Source: Bifidobacteriaceae bacterium (GTDB lineage Bacteria > Actinomycetota > Actinomycetes > Actinomycetales > WQXJ01). From it: a stretch of DNA of 19,127 nucleotides. Position numbers and translations under genes: made by a program. Below, piece after piece: positions 8,759-16,143 of the stretch (the first letter of the stretch is position 1; every line of letters starts with the position of its first letter). The notes beneath the pieces were generated by a model, which did not search any database, was not told the origin of the DNA, and saw only the letters and a list, made by a program, of their open reading frames with translations. The stretch lies in contig JAITIG010000181.1 of NCBI GenBank assembly GCA_031279575.1, forward strand, positions 1-19,127, in the 5' to 3' direction.

Positions 8759-9477
8759 CGGGTGGTGCGCCCCCGGGCGCGGATCATGTAGCCCACCCCG
8801 CGCCGCGTTTGGATCAGCGGCTCGAGCTCTTGGCCGTCAGGGCGGACGTCGAGTTTGCGCCGCAGGTAGGAGATATAGGATTCGACGATGCCGCCTTCCC
8901 CGACCCAGCCGTAGTCCCACACATGGTCCAATATCTGGGCTTTTGACAAGACGCGGCCGGCGTTGGCCATCAGGTAGCGCAGCAGCTTGAACTCGGTGGG
9001 GGAAAGGTCGATGTCGACTCCGGCCCGGCGCACCTCGTGCGAGTCCTCGTCCAACTCGACATCGCCGACGCGCAGGATGGCGTCGTCGTCCTCGGCTCCG
9101 GCGTTGGTGCGCCTGAGCACCGCTTTGATGCGGGCCACGACCTCTTCCAGGCTGAACGGCTTGGTGACGTAGTCGTCGCCGCCCACTGTCAGGCCGTGGA
9201 CTTTGTCGTAGGTGTTGTCGCGCGCGGTCAGGAACAGCACCGGGATGTGCTCGCCGCGCTCGCGCAGGCGGCGGGTGACGGTGAAGCCGTCCATGTCTGG
9301 CAGCATCACGTCCAGCACAATCAGGTCCGGCCGCTGCTCAACGGCGGCCGCCACGGCCTCGCCGCCGGTGGCGGCGGTGATGACCGAGAAGCCGGCGAAC
9401 TTCAAGGAGGTGGCCAATAGGTCGCGGATGTTGGGCTCGTCATCGACGACGAGCAGTTTCGCTGGGGGAGATGGCAT
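8755..9477 (-). CDS. OmpR/PhoB-family response regulator
   Basis: A 240-residue transcriptional regulator. The receiver has acidic residues Asp12/Asp13, phospho-acceptor Asp56 (LIVLDVMLPDMDG), Thr84 (FLTARD) and Lys106 (YVTKPFSLEE). A winged-helix DNA-binding domain (about 140-235) carries LSPTEFKLLRYLMANAGRV, the WDYGW segment and the terminal RGVGYMIR hairpin. It is first in an operon with the kinase it overlaps by 4 bp. The ATG at 9475-9477 gives the expected N-terminus before KLLVVDDEP. No clear Shine-Dalgarno was found. Confidence 0.96.
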   Translation of the reverse strand: MPSPPAKLLVVDDEPNIRDLLATSLKFAGFSVITAATGGEAVAAAVEQRPDLIVLDVMLPDMDGFTVTRRLRERGEHIPVLFLTARDNTYDKVHGLTVGGDDYVTKPFSLEEVVARIKAVLRRTNAGAEDDDAILRVGDVELDEDSHEVRRAGVDIDLSPTEFKLLRYLMANAGRVLSKAQILDHVWDYGWVGEGGIVESYISYLRRKLDVRPDGQELEPLIQTRRGVGYMIRARGRTTR

Positions 9478-9592
9478 GGGCTAAGTCTGCCCCCCAAACC
9501 TGGGAGTGGCCTTGGAAAACCCCGTGAACCGCCAGACTAAAACGCTGGGCGGGAAGACTGGGCCCTGGCCGCCGGGCCCCTCCCGGGGCGGG

Positions 9593-9598
9593 TAGCCT
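9593..9598 (+). promoter_or_regulatory. Candidate -10 element of the cold-shock gene
   Basis: TAGCCT fits TANNNT and would give a leader of about 35 nt ending in the GGGAGG ribosome site at 9630-9635. No good -35 lies 17 nt upstream. That leader carries a short direct repeat, CAGTTTCAGTTTCAG. Confidence 0.3.
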
Positions 9599-9640
9599 GG
9601 GAGGAACAGTTTCAGTTTCAGCGTTCACAGGGAGGTTGCC

Positions 9641-10024
9641 GTGCCCACCGGCAAGATCAGGTTCTTCGACGAGGGCCGCGGCTTCGGTTTCATCACTGCG
9701 GAGGACGGGGCCGATGTGTTTCTGCACGTCTCGGCGCTGCCGCCGGGAATTGAGGCGCCCCGCCCCGGCTCCAGGGTCGAATACGACCTGGCCGAGGGCA
9801 AACGGGGCCCTTCGGCGATGCGCGTCCAGGTGCTGTCGACCCCGCCCTCGGTGGTCAAGGCGCACCGCAAGAAGCCGGAGGACATGGTGGTGATCATCGA
9901 GGACGTCATCAAGCTGCTTGACGAGACCTCCAACGCGCTGCGCCGCGGCCGCTACCCCGACCGCCGCTCGGCCGGCAAGGTGGCGCAGGTGCTCCGCGCC
10001 GTCGCGGCGGACATCGAAGCGTGA
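9641..10024 (+). CDS. Cold-shock-domain RNA-binding protein with C-terminal extension
   Basis: A 127-residue protein. Residues 1-66 form a cold-shock domain with RNP-1 (RGFGFI, 13-18) and RNP-2 (VFLHVSAL, 26-33), the single-strand nucleic-acid binding face. Unlike the 67-residue classical Csp, it carries a helical extension of about 60 residues (DMVVIIEDVIKLLDETSNALRR onwards), as seen in the longer actinobacterial CspB-type proteins. The GTG start is set by GGGAGG 5 nt upstream and the PTGKIRFFD N-terminus. Its TGA overlaps the GTG of the DUF3027 gene (GTGA), so the two are translationally coupled. A role in RNA chaperoning or stress adaptation is the family expectation. Confidence 0.93.
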   Translation: MPTGKIRFFDEGRGFGFITAEDGADVFLHVSALPPGIEAPRPGSRVEYDLAEGKRGPSAMRVQVLSTPPSVVKAHRKKPEDMVVIIEDVIKLLDETSNALRRGRYPDRRSAGKVAQVLRAVAADIEA

Positions 10025-11061
10025 GCGCCGCGACCAAGGCCCCAGCCAAACCGGCCAAACGCTCCCGCCAGCCCAAACCGGACGCCTATTTGGGCGCGCC
10101 GGAGGCCCAGGCCAAGGCCCGCGCCGCCCTGGCTGAGATCTCGCCGCCCGGCGCGGTGGGCGATTTCCTGGGTTTGGCCATGGAGGCGGACCGGGTTGGC
10201 ACCTTGCGCTTCGGCTGCCTGCTGCCCGGCTATGTCGGCTGGGTCTGGGCGGTGACCATGGCCCGCGTCCCGCGCGGCCGCCACGCCACCGTCTCGGAGA
10301 CCGAGTTGCTGCCGGGCGCCGGGGCGCTGTTGTCGCCGGCCTGGGTGCCGTGGGCGGACCGGCTGCTCCCGGGCGATTTGGGGCCGGGCGACACCCTGCC
10401 GCGGATCGCCGATGACGTGCGGCTCGAGCCCGGCTACAGCGCCACCGGCGAGGCGGACGAGGACCAGTTGGCGATTTGGGAGCTGGGTCTTGGCCGCCCC
10501 CGGGTGCTCTCGCCCGAGGGCCGCGACGAGGCCGCCGTCCGCTGGTATGAGAGCCCCCGCGGCCCCACCGGCCCGGATGCGGTCAAAGCCGGCGCCAAGT
10601 GCTCTACCTGCGGTTTTGTGACGCAGTTGGCTGGGTCGCTGCGGACTTTGTTTGGGGTTTGCGCCAATCAGTGGTCGCCCCGGGATGGCTCGGTGGTGTC
10701 TTACGACCACGGTTGCGGCGCCCATTCGGAGACGGATGTGGCTCGGGCCGGGGCCCAGTGGCCGGCCAACCGCCCGGCGATTGACGATTTGTCGGTTGTG
10801 ACGGTCGATTTGGGCCGCCGCCGGCCGCGCCCCGCCCCCGCTGCCCCCGCCGAGGCCGCCGCCGCGCCGCCCGATGCCGCCCCCGCGCCCGTCGATGCCG
10901 CAGCCGCGCCGCCCGAGGCCGCCGCCGTGCCCGTCGATGCCGCCGCCGCGTCGCCCGATGCCGCCGCCGCGCCGCCCGAGGTTGCCGCCGCGCCGCCCGA
11001 GGTTGCCGCCGCCCTTGACGCCATCGCCCTGCCGCCCGCGGCTGCCGGCCCGCTGGCCTGA
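10021..11061 (+). CDS. DUF3027 zinc-ribbon-like protein with Ala/Pro-rich tail
   Basis: A 346-residue protein of the actinobacterial DUF3027 family. The recognisable part runs to about residue 262: GDFLGLAMEADRVGTLRFGC, a Trp-rich VGWVWAV strand, and the block CSTCGF ... GVCANQWSPRDG ... DHGCGAHSE. Cys194, Cys197, Cys214 and Cys232 could form a zinc site. The remainder, about 75 residues, is a repetitive Ala/Pro/Asp/Glu tail. Function is unknown. Coupling to the cold-shock protein through a 4-bp GTGA overlap suggests a shared role, perhaps RNA-related, but this is inference. It converges on DUF2530 with a 25-bp gap. Confidence 0.88.
   Translation: MSAATKAPAKPAKRSRQPKPDAYLGAPEAQAKARAALAEISPPGAVGDFLGLAMEADRVGTLRFGCLLPGYVGWVWAVTMARVPRGRHATVSETELLPGAGALLSPAWVPWADRLLPGDLGPGDTLPRIADDVRLEPGYSATGEADEDQLAIWELGLGRPRVLSPEGRDEAAVRWYESPRGPTGPDAVKAGAKCSTCGFVTQLAGSLRTLFGVCANQWSPRDGSVVSYDHGCGAHSETDVARAGAQWPANRPAIDDLSVVTVDLGRRRPRPAPAAPAEAAAAPPDAAPAPVDAAAAPPEAAAVPVDAAAASPDAAAAPPEVAAAPPEVAAALDAIALPPAAAGPLA
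10846..11014 (+). repeat. Degenerate in-frame repeats coding the DUF3027 tail
   Basis: GC-rich units built on GCCGCC, GCGCCGCCCGAG and CCCGTCGATGCC recur in frame. Near 10965-11010 a 21-bp unit (GCCGCGCCGCCCGAGGTTGCC) is tandemly duplicated exactly. The encoded tail is built from AAPPEVA and PVDAAA motifs. Its length is likely to vary between strains. Confidence 0.75.
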
Positions 11062-11086
11062 CCGGCGCGGAGGGGCCGGCTTCGAG

Positions 11087-11329
11087 TCAGGCGCGGGTGG
11101 AACGGTCGGGGCGGCGCGCCCGCCACGAGACCTTGGTGTAGACAATCCCGATCACCCCTAGCGCCGCACCGACGGCGCACACCACGATCCACACCCGGGC
11201 CCGGTAAACCCCCGTCAAATCCAAGGTCACCAGCGTCAGCAGCGCCATCAGCCAGGCGCTGGTGCCGAAGCTGAAAACCAACGGGTGGTTGATCACAACG
11301 GGCGGCGGCGTGGCGGGCTGGGAAGACAT
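11087..11329 (-). CDS. DUF2530 small membrane protein
   Basis: An 80-residue protein with two hydrophobic helices (about 21-38, FGTSAWLMALLTLVTLDL, and about 46-64, RVWIVVCAVGAALGVIGIV) and a basic C-terminus. This matches the small actinobacterial DUF2530 membrane family, whose function is unknown. The open frame extends upstream to 11593, but that part overlaps the permease gene and is not family-like. The ATG at 11327-11329 (MSSQPATPPP) is chosen, supported by a TAGGCT hexamer 7 nt upstream. It is divergent from the purine permease. Confidence 0.78.
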   Translation of the reverse strand: MSSQPATPPPVVINHPLVFSFGTSAWLMALLTLVTLDLTGVYRARVWIVVCAVGAALGVIGIVYTKVSWRARRPDRSTRA

Positions 11330-11336
11330 GCGGCCT

Positions 11337-11342
11337 AGCCTA
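11337..11342 (-). promoter_or_regulatory. Candidate leaderless -10 element of DUF2530
   Basis: On the minus strand TAGGCT (TANNNT) ends 7 nt before the ATG, with no Shine-Dalgarno between. The spacing is the same as at ung. Confidence 0.35.
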
Positions 11343-11474
11343 ACAAGCGCGCCCGGCCGCCCGGCGGGCCGAAGCGGGCCCAATGCGGTCAAACCCGGCC
11401 GCCGCGCCGCCGGCCGCTTCCGCATGCTGGACACGGTTTGGGTTGGAGGCGGGCGGGCTGGGAGAATTCCGCCC

Positions 11475-12944
11475 GTGCCTGCTACCACATCCTCCAAAGC
11501 GGCAGCCCCCCAGAAGGGCGCCATCGACCGGTTCTTCAAGATCAGCCAGCGCGGTTCCACCGTGGCGCGGGAAGTCCGCGGCGGCCTGGTCACCTTCTTC
11601 GCTATGAGCTACATCATTGTGCTCAACCCCCTGATCTTGTCGACTGTGCCCTCAGGCCAGGGGACCTTCATCGGCGGCGGGGCGGCCCCCAACATCGCCC
11701 CGGTGGCGGCCGGGACCGCGCTGGTGGCCGGGATCATGACCATCGCCATGGGCCTGGTGGCGAACTACCCCATGGCCGTGGCCGCGGGCCTCGGCATCAA
11801 CTCGGTGATCGCCTTCTCGGTGGCGACCCTGCCCAACATGAGCTACGCCGACGCCATGGGCGTGGTGGTGCTCGAGGGCATCATCATTCTGATCCTGGTG
11901 CTGACCGGGTTCCGCACCGCCGTGTTCAGAGCCGTGCCCAGCCAATTGAAAGTCGCCATCTCGGTTGGGATCGGGTTGTTCATCGCCTTCATCGGGCTGT
12001 GGAACGCCCGCTTTGTGACCGCCCCGGCCTCCGGCGCCACGCCCGTCCAACTGGGCGCCAACGGCGCGCTGGGCGCCTGGCCCGTGCTGGTGTTCGTGGT
12101 GGGCCTGCTGCTCGCGGTCATCCTGATGGTGCGCAAAGTCAAAGGCGCCTTGCTGATCGCCATCGTCACGGCCACGGTGCTGGCGGTGGTCGTGGAGGCG
12201 GTGGCCCACCCAGGCGCGGCCAGCGCCGACAACCCGGGCGGCTGGAGCCTCAACATCCCAGCCTTGGAGGGCGGCTTCGCCCTGCCGGACTTCTCCATTC
12301 TGGGCCAGTTCTCCATTCTGGGCGCCATCCAGCACCTCGGCCCCATCACCCTGGTGCTGCTGGTGTTCTCCTTGATGCTGGCGGACTTCTTCGACACCAT
12401 GGGCACCATGGTGGCGATCGGCGCCGAGGGCGACTTGCTGGACAAAGACGGCAACCCGCCCCGAACCAAGCAGATCCTGATTGTGGACTCGGTCTCCGCC
12501 ATCGCCGGGGGGGCGGGCGGCGTCTCCTCCAACACGGCCTACATCGAATCGGCCGCCGGGGTTGGGGACGGCGCCCGGACCGGCTTCGCCAACCTGGTCA
12601 CCGGGGTGTGCTTCCTGCTGGCCACATTCTTGAGCCCGCTGGTCGCCATGGTGCCCTACGAGGCCGCCACCCCCGCCCTGGTGGTGGTCGGGTTCTTGAT
12701 GATGATGCAGGTCAGCGGCATCAGCTGGAAAGATTACGAGATCTCGATCCCGGCCTTCTTGACGATTGTCCTGATGCCGTTCGCCTACTCGATCACAGTT
12801 GGGATTGGCGCCGGATTTGTCTCCTACGCGGTTATCAAGCTGGCCAAAGGCAAGGCCAAGGAGGTCCACCCCTTGATGTGGGTGGCGGCGGTCCTGTTTG
12901 TGATCTACTTCGCTTTGGAGCCGATCAAGCAACTGATTGGCTGA
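11475..12944 (+). CDS. NCS2/AzgA-type purine permease (adenine/guanine/hypoxanthine)
   Basis: A 489-residue polytopic transporter of the AzgA-like (PbuG/PurP) branch of the nucleobase-cation symporter-2 group. Landmarks are DRFFKISQRGSTVAREVRGG, TFFAMSYIIVLNP, ANYPMAVAAGLGINS, the transport-site motif DFFDTMGTMVAIG, and SAIAGGAGGVSSNTAYIESAAG. It should import purine bases with protons across the cytoplasmic membrane. Its precise base is not predictable. A longer frame opens at 11262, but it overlaps the DUF2530 gene and lacks similarity. GTG at 11475, after a GGGAG Shine-Dalgarno, gives the expected N-terminus. The MFS gene starts 21 nt downstream. Confidence 0.94.
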   Translation: MPATTSSKAAAPQKGAIDRFFKISQRGSTVAREVRGGLVTFFAMSYIIVLNPLILSTVPSGQGTFIGGGAAPNIAPVAAGTALVAGIMTIAMGLVANYPMAVAAGLGINSVIAFSVATLPNMSYADAMGVVVLEGIIILILVLTGFRTAVFRAVPSQLKVAISVGIGLFIAFIGLWNARFVTAPASGATPVQLGANGALGAWPVLVFVVGLLLAVILMVRKVKGALLIAIVTATVLAVVVEAVAHPGAASADNPGGWSLNIPALEGGFALPDFSILGQFSILGAIQHLGPITLVLLVFSLMLADFFDTMGTMVAIGAEGDLLDKDGNPPRTKQILIVDSVSAIAGGAGGVSSNTAYIESAAGVGDGARTGFANLVTGVCFLLATFLSPLVAMVPYEAATPALVVVGFLMMMQVSGISWKDYEISIPAFLTIVLMPFAYSITVGIGAGFVSYAVIKLAKGKAKEVHPLMWVAAVLFVIYFALEPIKQLIG

Positions 12945-12965
12945 GCCAGCCCTTAAGGTGGACGG

Positions 12966-14258
12966 GTGCCTCGCCTGCTCGCTGACATCACCCCGCTGCG
13001 GCTCTCCGCCAACTACCGGCGCTTGTGGGTGGGGCAGGCGCTGGCCAACACCGGGGCCATGCTCACCACCACAGCGGTCTCCCTGCAGGTCTACGACCTG
13101 ACCGAATCCTCCTTCGCGGTTGGCCTGCTGGGCGGGTGCGGCCTGGCGCCGGTGATTCTGCTGGGGCTGTACGGCGGCGCGCTGGTGGACGCGCACGACC
13201 GCCGCAAAGTGGCCTTGGCGGCATCGGGCGTCATGTGGCTGGCGACCTTCGGCATTGTGGTGCAGGCCTACCTTGGGCTGGACTCGGTCTGGGCGCTCTA
13301 CGGGCTGGTGGCGGCCCAGGCGGGGGCGACCTCGGTGGCCTCGCCGGCCCGGGCGGCGATCATCCCCCGGCTGGTGCCGCTGTCCCAGCTGCCGGCCGCG
13401 AACGCGCTCAACACCATGACCTTCTCCTTCGCCACGCTGTGCGGGCCGCTGGCCGGCGCGGTGCTGGTGGCCTCGGTTGGCTACGGCCCCACCTACCTGA
13501 TCGACGCGGTCACCTTCACCGCCGCGCTCTACGCCCTGCTGCGTTTGCCGCCGATGCCGCCGCTGCCGCCCCCGGGGCCGCTGGACGGCCAGCGCCTGAC
13601 TGGTTGGCGCTCGGTGGCGGCGGGCTTGCACTTCTTGGCCACCCGGCGCAATGTGCTGATGACGTTCCTGACGGACATGTGCGCCATGGTGCTGGCCTTC
13701 CCGCGGGCGGCTTTCCCGGCCATCGCCGCGGTGATCCTGGGCGGCGGCAAGACAACTGTGGGCGTGCTCTCGGCTTGCCTGGCCTTCGGCACCATCGCCG
13801 CGATGGTGCTGTCAGGGCCGGTGGGGCGGGTGCGCCGCCAGGGTTTGGGCGTGGTGGCGGCGGTCGCGGTGTGGGGGCTGGCGGTGGCGTTGACCGGTTT
13901 GGCGCTGGTGCTGGCTGGGCGCACCAGCCCCGGGCAGGTGATTTGGTGGGCGCTGGTCGGGGCTGGCGCCGGGTTGGCGGTGGCGGGGGCGGCCGATGCC
14001 GTCTCGGCGGTTTTCCGCGGCACCATCCTCCAGGCCGCCACCCCCGACCACCTGCGAGGACGGCTCCAAGGCGTGTTTGTTGTGGTGGTCACCGGCGGTC
14101 CTAGGACAGGCGACATGGTGATGGGGGCCGGGTCGCACTGGCTGGGCGAGGGCTGGGCGGTTTTGGCGGGCGGGTTGGCCTGCGCCCTGGCTGTGGGGCT
14201 CTTGGCCAGGTGGCACCCGCCCTTCTTGAAATACGACGCCCTCCACCCCGTGCCTTGA
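12966..14258 (+). CDS. MFS transporter of the EntS-like (MFS_3) type
   Basis: A 430-residue transporter with about 12 hydrophobic segments. LSANYRRLWVGQALANTGAM and the loop GGALVDAHDRRKVALAA (the MFS A-motif region) are typical of the MFS_3 group, which includes enterobactin exporter EntS and many macrolide-type efflux proteins. LIDAVTFTAALYALL in the centre is also characteristic. The substrate cannot be assigned. The proximity of the iron regulator is suggestive of siderophore handling but is not evidence. GTG at 12966 is preceded by AAGGTGG at 5-nt spacing. It is probably co-transcribed with the purine permease. Confidence 0.88.
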   Translation: MPRLLADITPLRLSANYRRLWVGQALANTGAMLTTTAVSLQVYDLTESSFAVGLLGGCGLAPVILLGLYGGALVDAHDRRKVALAASGVMWLATFGIVVQAYLGLDSVWALYGLVAAQAGATSVASPARAAIIPRLVPLSQLPAANALNTMTFSFATLCGPLAGAVLVASVGYGPTYLIDAVTFTAALYALLRLPPMPPLPPPGPLDGQRLTGWRSVAAGLHFLATRRNVLMTFLTDMCAMVLAFPRAAFPAIAAVILGGGKTTVGVLSACLAFGTIAAMVLSGPVGRVRRQGLGVVAAVAVWGLAVALTGLALVLAGRTSPGQVIWWALVGAGAGLAVAGAADAVSAVFRGTILQAATPDHLRGRLQGVFVVVVTGGPRTGDMVMGAGSHWLGEGWAVLAGGLACALAVGLLARWHPPFLKYDALHPVP

Positions 14259-14548
14259 CCGGCCGCCGGCCAGGCGTGGCCCACAGGGCGGGATCCGCGG
14301 CCGGGGGGCGGCGGCAAGCCCGCCGGGCGGCTACCCTTGAGGGGTGCCGCGCAATTCGCGCGAGCGGGTTGGCGCCCGGCGGCAGTCAGGCCGGGCGGTG
14401 GGCCGCCAAGGCGGCGCGGGGCTGGTCCCCGCTTTGCCCGGCCGGGGTTGGCGCCCGGCCGCGTGGGAATTGGGCAGCGCGTGTCCAGTGAGGCAGACCG
14501 ATTCGGGCGCAATGGCGGAACCAGCCCGAGGGGAGGGGCTCGACGCAA
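14259..14548 (+). other. GC-rich intergenic region before dtxR
   Basis: About 290 bp without a confident gene. It holds small GC-rich palindromes (GGCCGCCGGCC just after the MFS stop), a 13-bp repeat GTTGGCGCCCGGC seen twice, and a TANNNT hexamer (TACCCT, 14332-14337). A small open frame covers part of it (separate entry). No iron box was found here by eye. Confidence 0.6.
14332..14337 (+). promoter_or_regulatory. Candidate -10 element upstream of dtxR
   Basis: TACCCT fits TANNNT and lies 6 nt before a GTG at 14344. It could drive a leaderless small ORF or a leader of about 205 nt for dtxR. There is no clear -35. Confidence 0.3.
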
Positions 14549-14565
14549 TTGACGGACCTGATTGA
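14344..14565 (+). CDS. Possible leaderless small ORF overlapping the start of dtxR
   Basis: A 73-codon frame from GTG 14344, 6 nt after a TANNNT hexamer, ending 17 nt inside dtxR. The product is Arg/Gly/Ala-rich with no recognised domain. It might couple translation into dtxR, or it may be a chance frame in GC-rich DNA. The absence of similarity to anything I know keeps confidence low. Confidence 0.2.
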   Translation: MPRNSRERVGARRQSGRAVGRQGGAGLVPALPGRGWRPAAWELGSACPVRQTDSGAMAEPARGEGLDAIDGPD

Positions 14566-15241
14566 CACCACCGAGATGTATCTGCGGACCATCTACGAGT
14601 TGGGCGAAGAGGGCCTGACCCCTTTGCGCGCCCGCATCGCGGAGCGCATTGGGCATTCGGGGCCAACTGTCTCCCAGACTGTCGCCCGCATGGAGCGCGA
14701 CGGCTTGGTTGTGGTCGAGGAGGACCGCCACCTGCGCCTGACTGCCGAGGGCCAAGCCAAGGCGATGCGCGTGATGCGCAAACACCGGCTGGCGGAGCGT
14801 TTGCTGACGGACGTCATCGGCCTGGAGTGGCCGCAGGTGCATGATGAGGCCTGCCGCTGGGAGCATGTCATGAGCGAGGATGTGGAGCGGCGCATCATGG
14901 AGTTGATGGGCCACCCGGACACCTCGCCTTACGGCAACCCGATCCCAGGGCTTGACGAGTTGGGGGACACCCGCCACATCCCCGCCTTCCTAGACGGGGT
15001 GATTCGCCTGCCCGATGCCGTCGCCGAGGGGGCGATACCGCCCTACCTTGTGGTTCGGCTGGGCGAGAACCTGCAATCCGGCATCGCCACGATGGAGCGT
15101 TTGCAGGCGGCTGGCGTGCTGCCGGGGGCGCTGGTGGGCGCGGAGCAGCTGGATTCCGGCGCCATCCGCGTCGGGGCCGAGGGCGCCACGCCGGTCGATT
15201 TGCCGCGCAAGGTGGTTCGGCACGTCTTTATCCGGGGTTGA
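14549..15241 (+). CDS. dtxR: DtxR/IdeR iron-dependent transcriptional regulator
   Basis: A 230-residue metal-dependent repressor that binds iron boxes when Fe(II)-loaded and shuts off iron-uptake genes. The N-terminus [20 protein letters not shown] and helix-turn-helix [17 protein letters not shown] are near-identical to IdeR. All metal ligands are at family positions: Met10, Cys102, Glu105 and His106 (primary site), and His79, Glu83 and His98 (ancillary site). Glu173/Gln176 come from the SH3-like domain, one residue offset from IdeR numbering. The start is TTG at 14549, chosen because it gives the exact family N-terminus and follows GGGGAGGGG by 10 nt. A DtxR-type box lies 609 bp downstream of its stop, ahead of the secreted heme-protein genes. 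Confidence 0.97.
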   Translation: MTDLIDTTEMYLRTIYELGEEGLTPLRARIAERIGHSGPTVSQTVARMERDGLVVVEEDRHLRLTAEGQAKAMRVMRKHRLAERLLTDVIGLEWPQVHDEACRWEHVMSEDVERRIMELMGHPDTSPYGNPIPGLDELGDTRHIPAFLDGVIRLPDAVAEGAIPPYLVVRLGENLQSGIATMERLQAAGVLPGALVGAEQLDSGAIRVGAEGATPVDLPRKVVRHVFIRG

Positions 15242-15264
15242 GCGGCGGGCCGCCTGGGATTGGG

Positions 15265-15759
15265 TCAGCGGTAGTTGGCGAACTGCAGGGCGGCGTCGAA
15301 GTCCTGTTCTTTGACCAGGGCGATGACGGCTTGGAGGTCGTCTCGGGACTTCGATGAGACGCGCAGCTCGTCGCCTTGGATTTGGGTGCGGACGCCTTTG
15401 GGGCCCTGGTCGCGGATGGCTTTGGCGATCTTCTTGGCCAGCTCCTGGGTCAGGCCCTCGCGCAGCGTGGCCACAATCCGGACCTCTTTGGCCGCCTGTT
15501 TGGGTTCGCCCGCCTCGATCGCTTTGAGGGACACGCCGCGGCGGACCAGTTTGGATTGGAACACGTCCAGCACCGCCTTGACGCGGTCTTCGGCGTTGGC
15601 GGACATGATGATCTGGTCTTGCCCGCTCCAGGCGATGGAGGCGCCGGCGCCTTTGAAGTCGTAGCGCTGGTGGATCTCTTTGGCGGCCTGGTTGAGGGCG
15701 TTGTCGACCTCTTGCCGGTCGATCTTGGAGACGATGTCGAAGGAAGAGTCTTGAGCCAT
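15265..15759 (-). CDS. yajQ: YajQ-family nucleotide-binding protein
   Basis: A 164-residue YajQ protein: N-terminal [26 protein letters not shown], then [19 protein letters not shown] and the C-terminal ALQFANYR. The family folds as two ferredoxin-like domains. Some members bind cyclic di-GMP, others nucleic acid, and this one's ligand is untested. ATG at 15759 (MAQDSS) matches the family start. An ATG 9 nt upstream (15768) is possible. The gene converges on dtxR with a 23-bp gap and diverges from the iron-box promoter. Confidence 0.95.
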   Translation of the reverse strand: MAQDSSFDIVSKIDRQEVDNALNQAAKEIHQRYDFKGAGASIAWSGQDQIIMSANAEDRVKAVLDVFQSKLVRRGVSLKAIEAGEPKQAAKEVRIVATLREGLTQELAKKIAKAIRDQGPKGVRTQIQGDELRVSSKSRDDLQAVIALVKEQDFDAALQFANYR

Positions 15760-15808
15760 GGGCCCCATTGTCTCAGCCCCGGCTTGTGAAAATCTTCCCG
15801 CCGCCGTC

Positions 15809-15837
15809 TTGACCCACCGCGCGGTTGCGGGTATGGT
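15809..15837 (+). promoter_or_regulatory. Sigma-A-like promoter of the secreted HtaA locus
   Basis: TTGACC at 15809-15814, a 17-nt spacer and TATGGT at 15832-15837. This is the best-matching promoter in the window. The predicted start of transcription is near 15843-15845, about 300 nt before the first coding gene. Confidence 0.75.
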
Positions 15838-15849
15838 CGTGAAACGCGC

Positions 15850-15868
15850 TAAGGGTTGCCTTGCCTAA
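15850..15868 (+). promoter_or_regulatory. DtxR/IdeR iron box
   Basis: TAAGGGTTGCCTTGCCTAA matches 13 of 19 positions of the consensus TTAGGTTAGSCTAACCTAA and 14 of 19 of the classical tox operator as I recall it. The outer TNAGG and CCTNA half-sites are intact. It sits about 6-25 nt downstream of the predicted transcription start, where a bound repressor would block transcription. Confidence 0.7.
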
Positions 15869-15923
15869 TAGGTAGTGCGGCGGGGGCCGTTGGCGCCGGC
15901 GGGCGCCGGGAGGCGCCTGGCGC

Positions 15924-15974
15924 ATGCGGGTTGGCTCACCCCGGCCCACCCACAACTCGAAGCAACACGGCTAG
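15924..15974 (+). CDS. Possible 16-codon leader peptide
   Basis: ATG at 15924 reads MRVGSPRPTHNSKQHG and stops at TAG 15972-15974. GGGAGG lies 10 nt upstream. It spans the first TCACCCCGG segment and one arm of the long-range helix, so ribosomes on it could change leader folding. No similarity is recognised and chance occurrence is quite possible. Confidence 0.25.
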   Translation: MRVGSPRPTHNSKQHG

Positions 15975-16143
15975 CGGACCCCGGCCACGGGGGAAGTGAA
16001 CCGGGGTGAACTCAGTGCAAAAACGGCTCACCCCGGCCGCCGGACGGCCTCGAGTTGAACGCGCCTCGCAAACGCGGGGCGTGCAACCAACCAATCGGGT
16101 AAGGCCGCGCGGCTGAACCCCATTCTACCGAAAGGGGAATTCA

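Larger units (their letters stand above)
15844..16143 (+). ncRNA. Long structured 5' leader, candidate cis-regulatory RNA
   Basis: CCGGGGTGA (16001-16009) can pair perfectly with TCACCCCGG at 15936-15944 or at 16028-16036, and 7 of its bases with ACCCCGG at 15978-15984. Only one pairing can form at a time. A long-range 8-bp helix joins CAACTCGA (15953-15960) and TCGAGTTG (16050-16057). A 10-bp hairpin with an AAAC loop lies at 16060-16083. GAACCCC (16115-16121) can pair with the Shine-Dalgarno GGGG (16134-16137) and TTC (16140-16142) just before the ATG. I cannot match it to a known riboswitch. Ends are inferred from the promoter and the start codon. Confidence 0.6.

Noticed and set aside
11262..11474. 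71-codon N-terminal extension of the purine permease
   Set aside because: Overlaps the DUF2530 gene and its promoter. Not similar to permeases. The GTG at 11475 with GGGAG fits the family start.
11652..13631. 659-codon reverse-strand open frame across the permease and MFS genes
   Set aside because: Composition (Gly/His/Gln/Arg-rich) is typical of the antisense of membrane-protein genes, and both sense genes are clearly real.
13529..14977. 482-codon reverse-strand open frame over the MFS and dtxR genes
   Set aside because: It overlaps two confident genes on the other strand and has no family resemblance.
15985..16015. Resemblance of the GGGGGAAG ... GGGGTGAAC part of the leader to the ydaO (c-di-AMP) riboswitch
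   Set aside because: Only these short G-rich pieces match. The second half of the ydaO consensus (an ACCCGACAGCTAAC-like block) is not found downstream, so no family call is made.
15985..16035. Cobalamin riboswitch
   Set aside because: GGTGAA is present, but the B12-box and the expected bases after it (TCC and CCCGCNACTGT-type region) are missing.
15760..16143. tRNA gene in the 375-bp gap upstream of the secreted-protein genes
   Set aside because: No GGTTCGANTCC T-arm and no cloverleaf could be drawn. The palindromes instead form long, competing helices.
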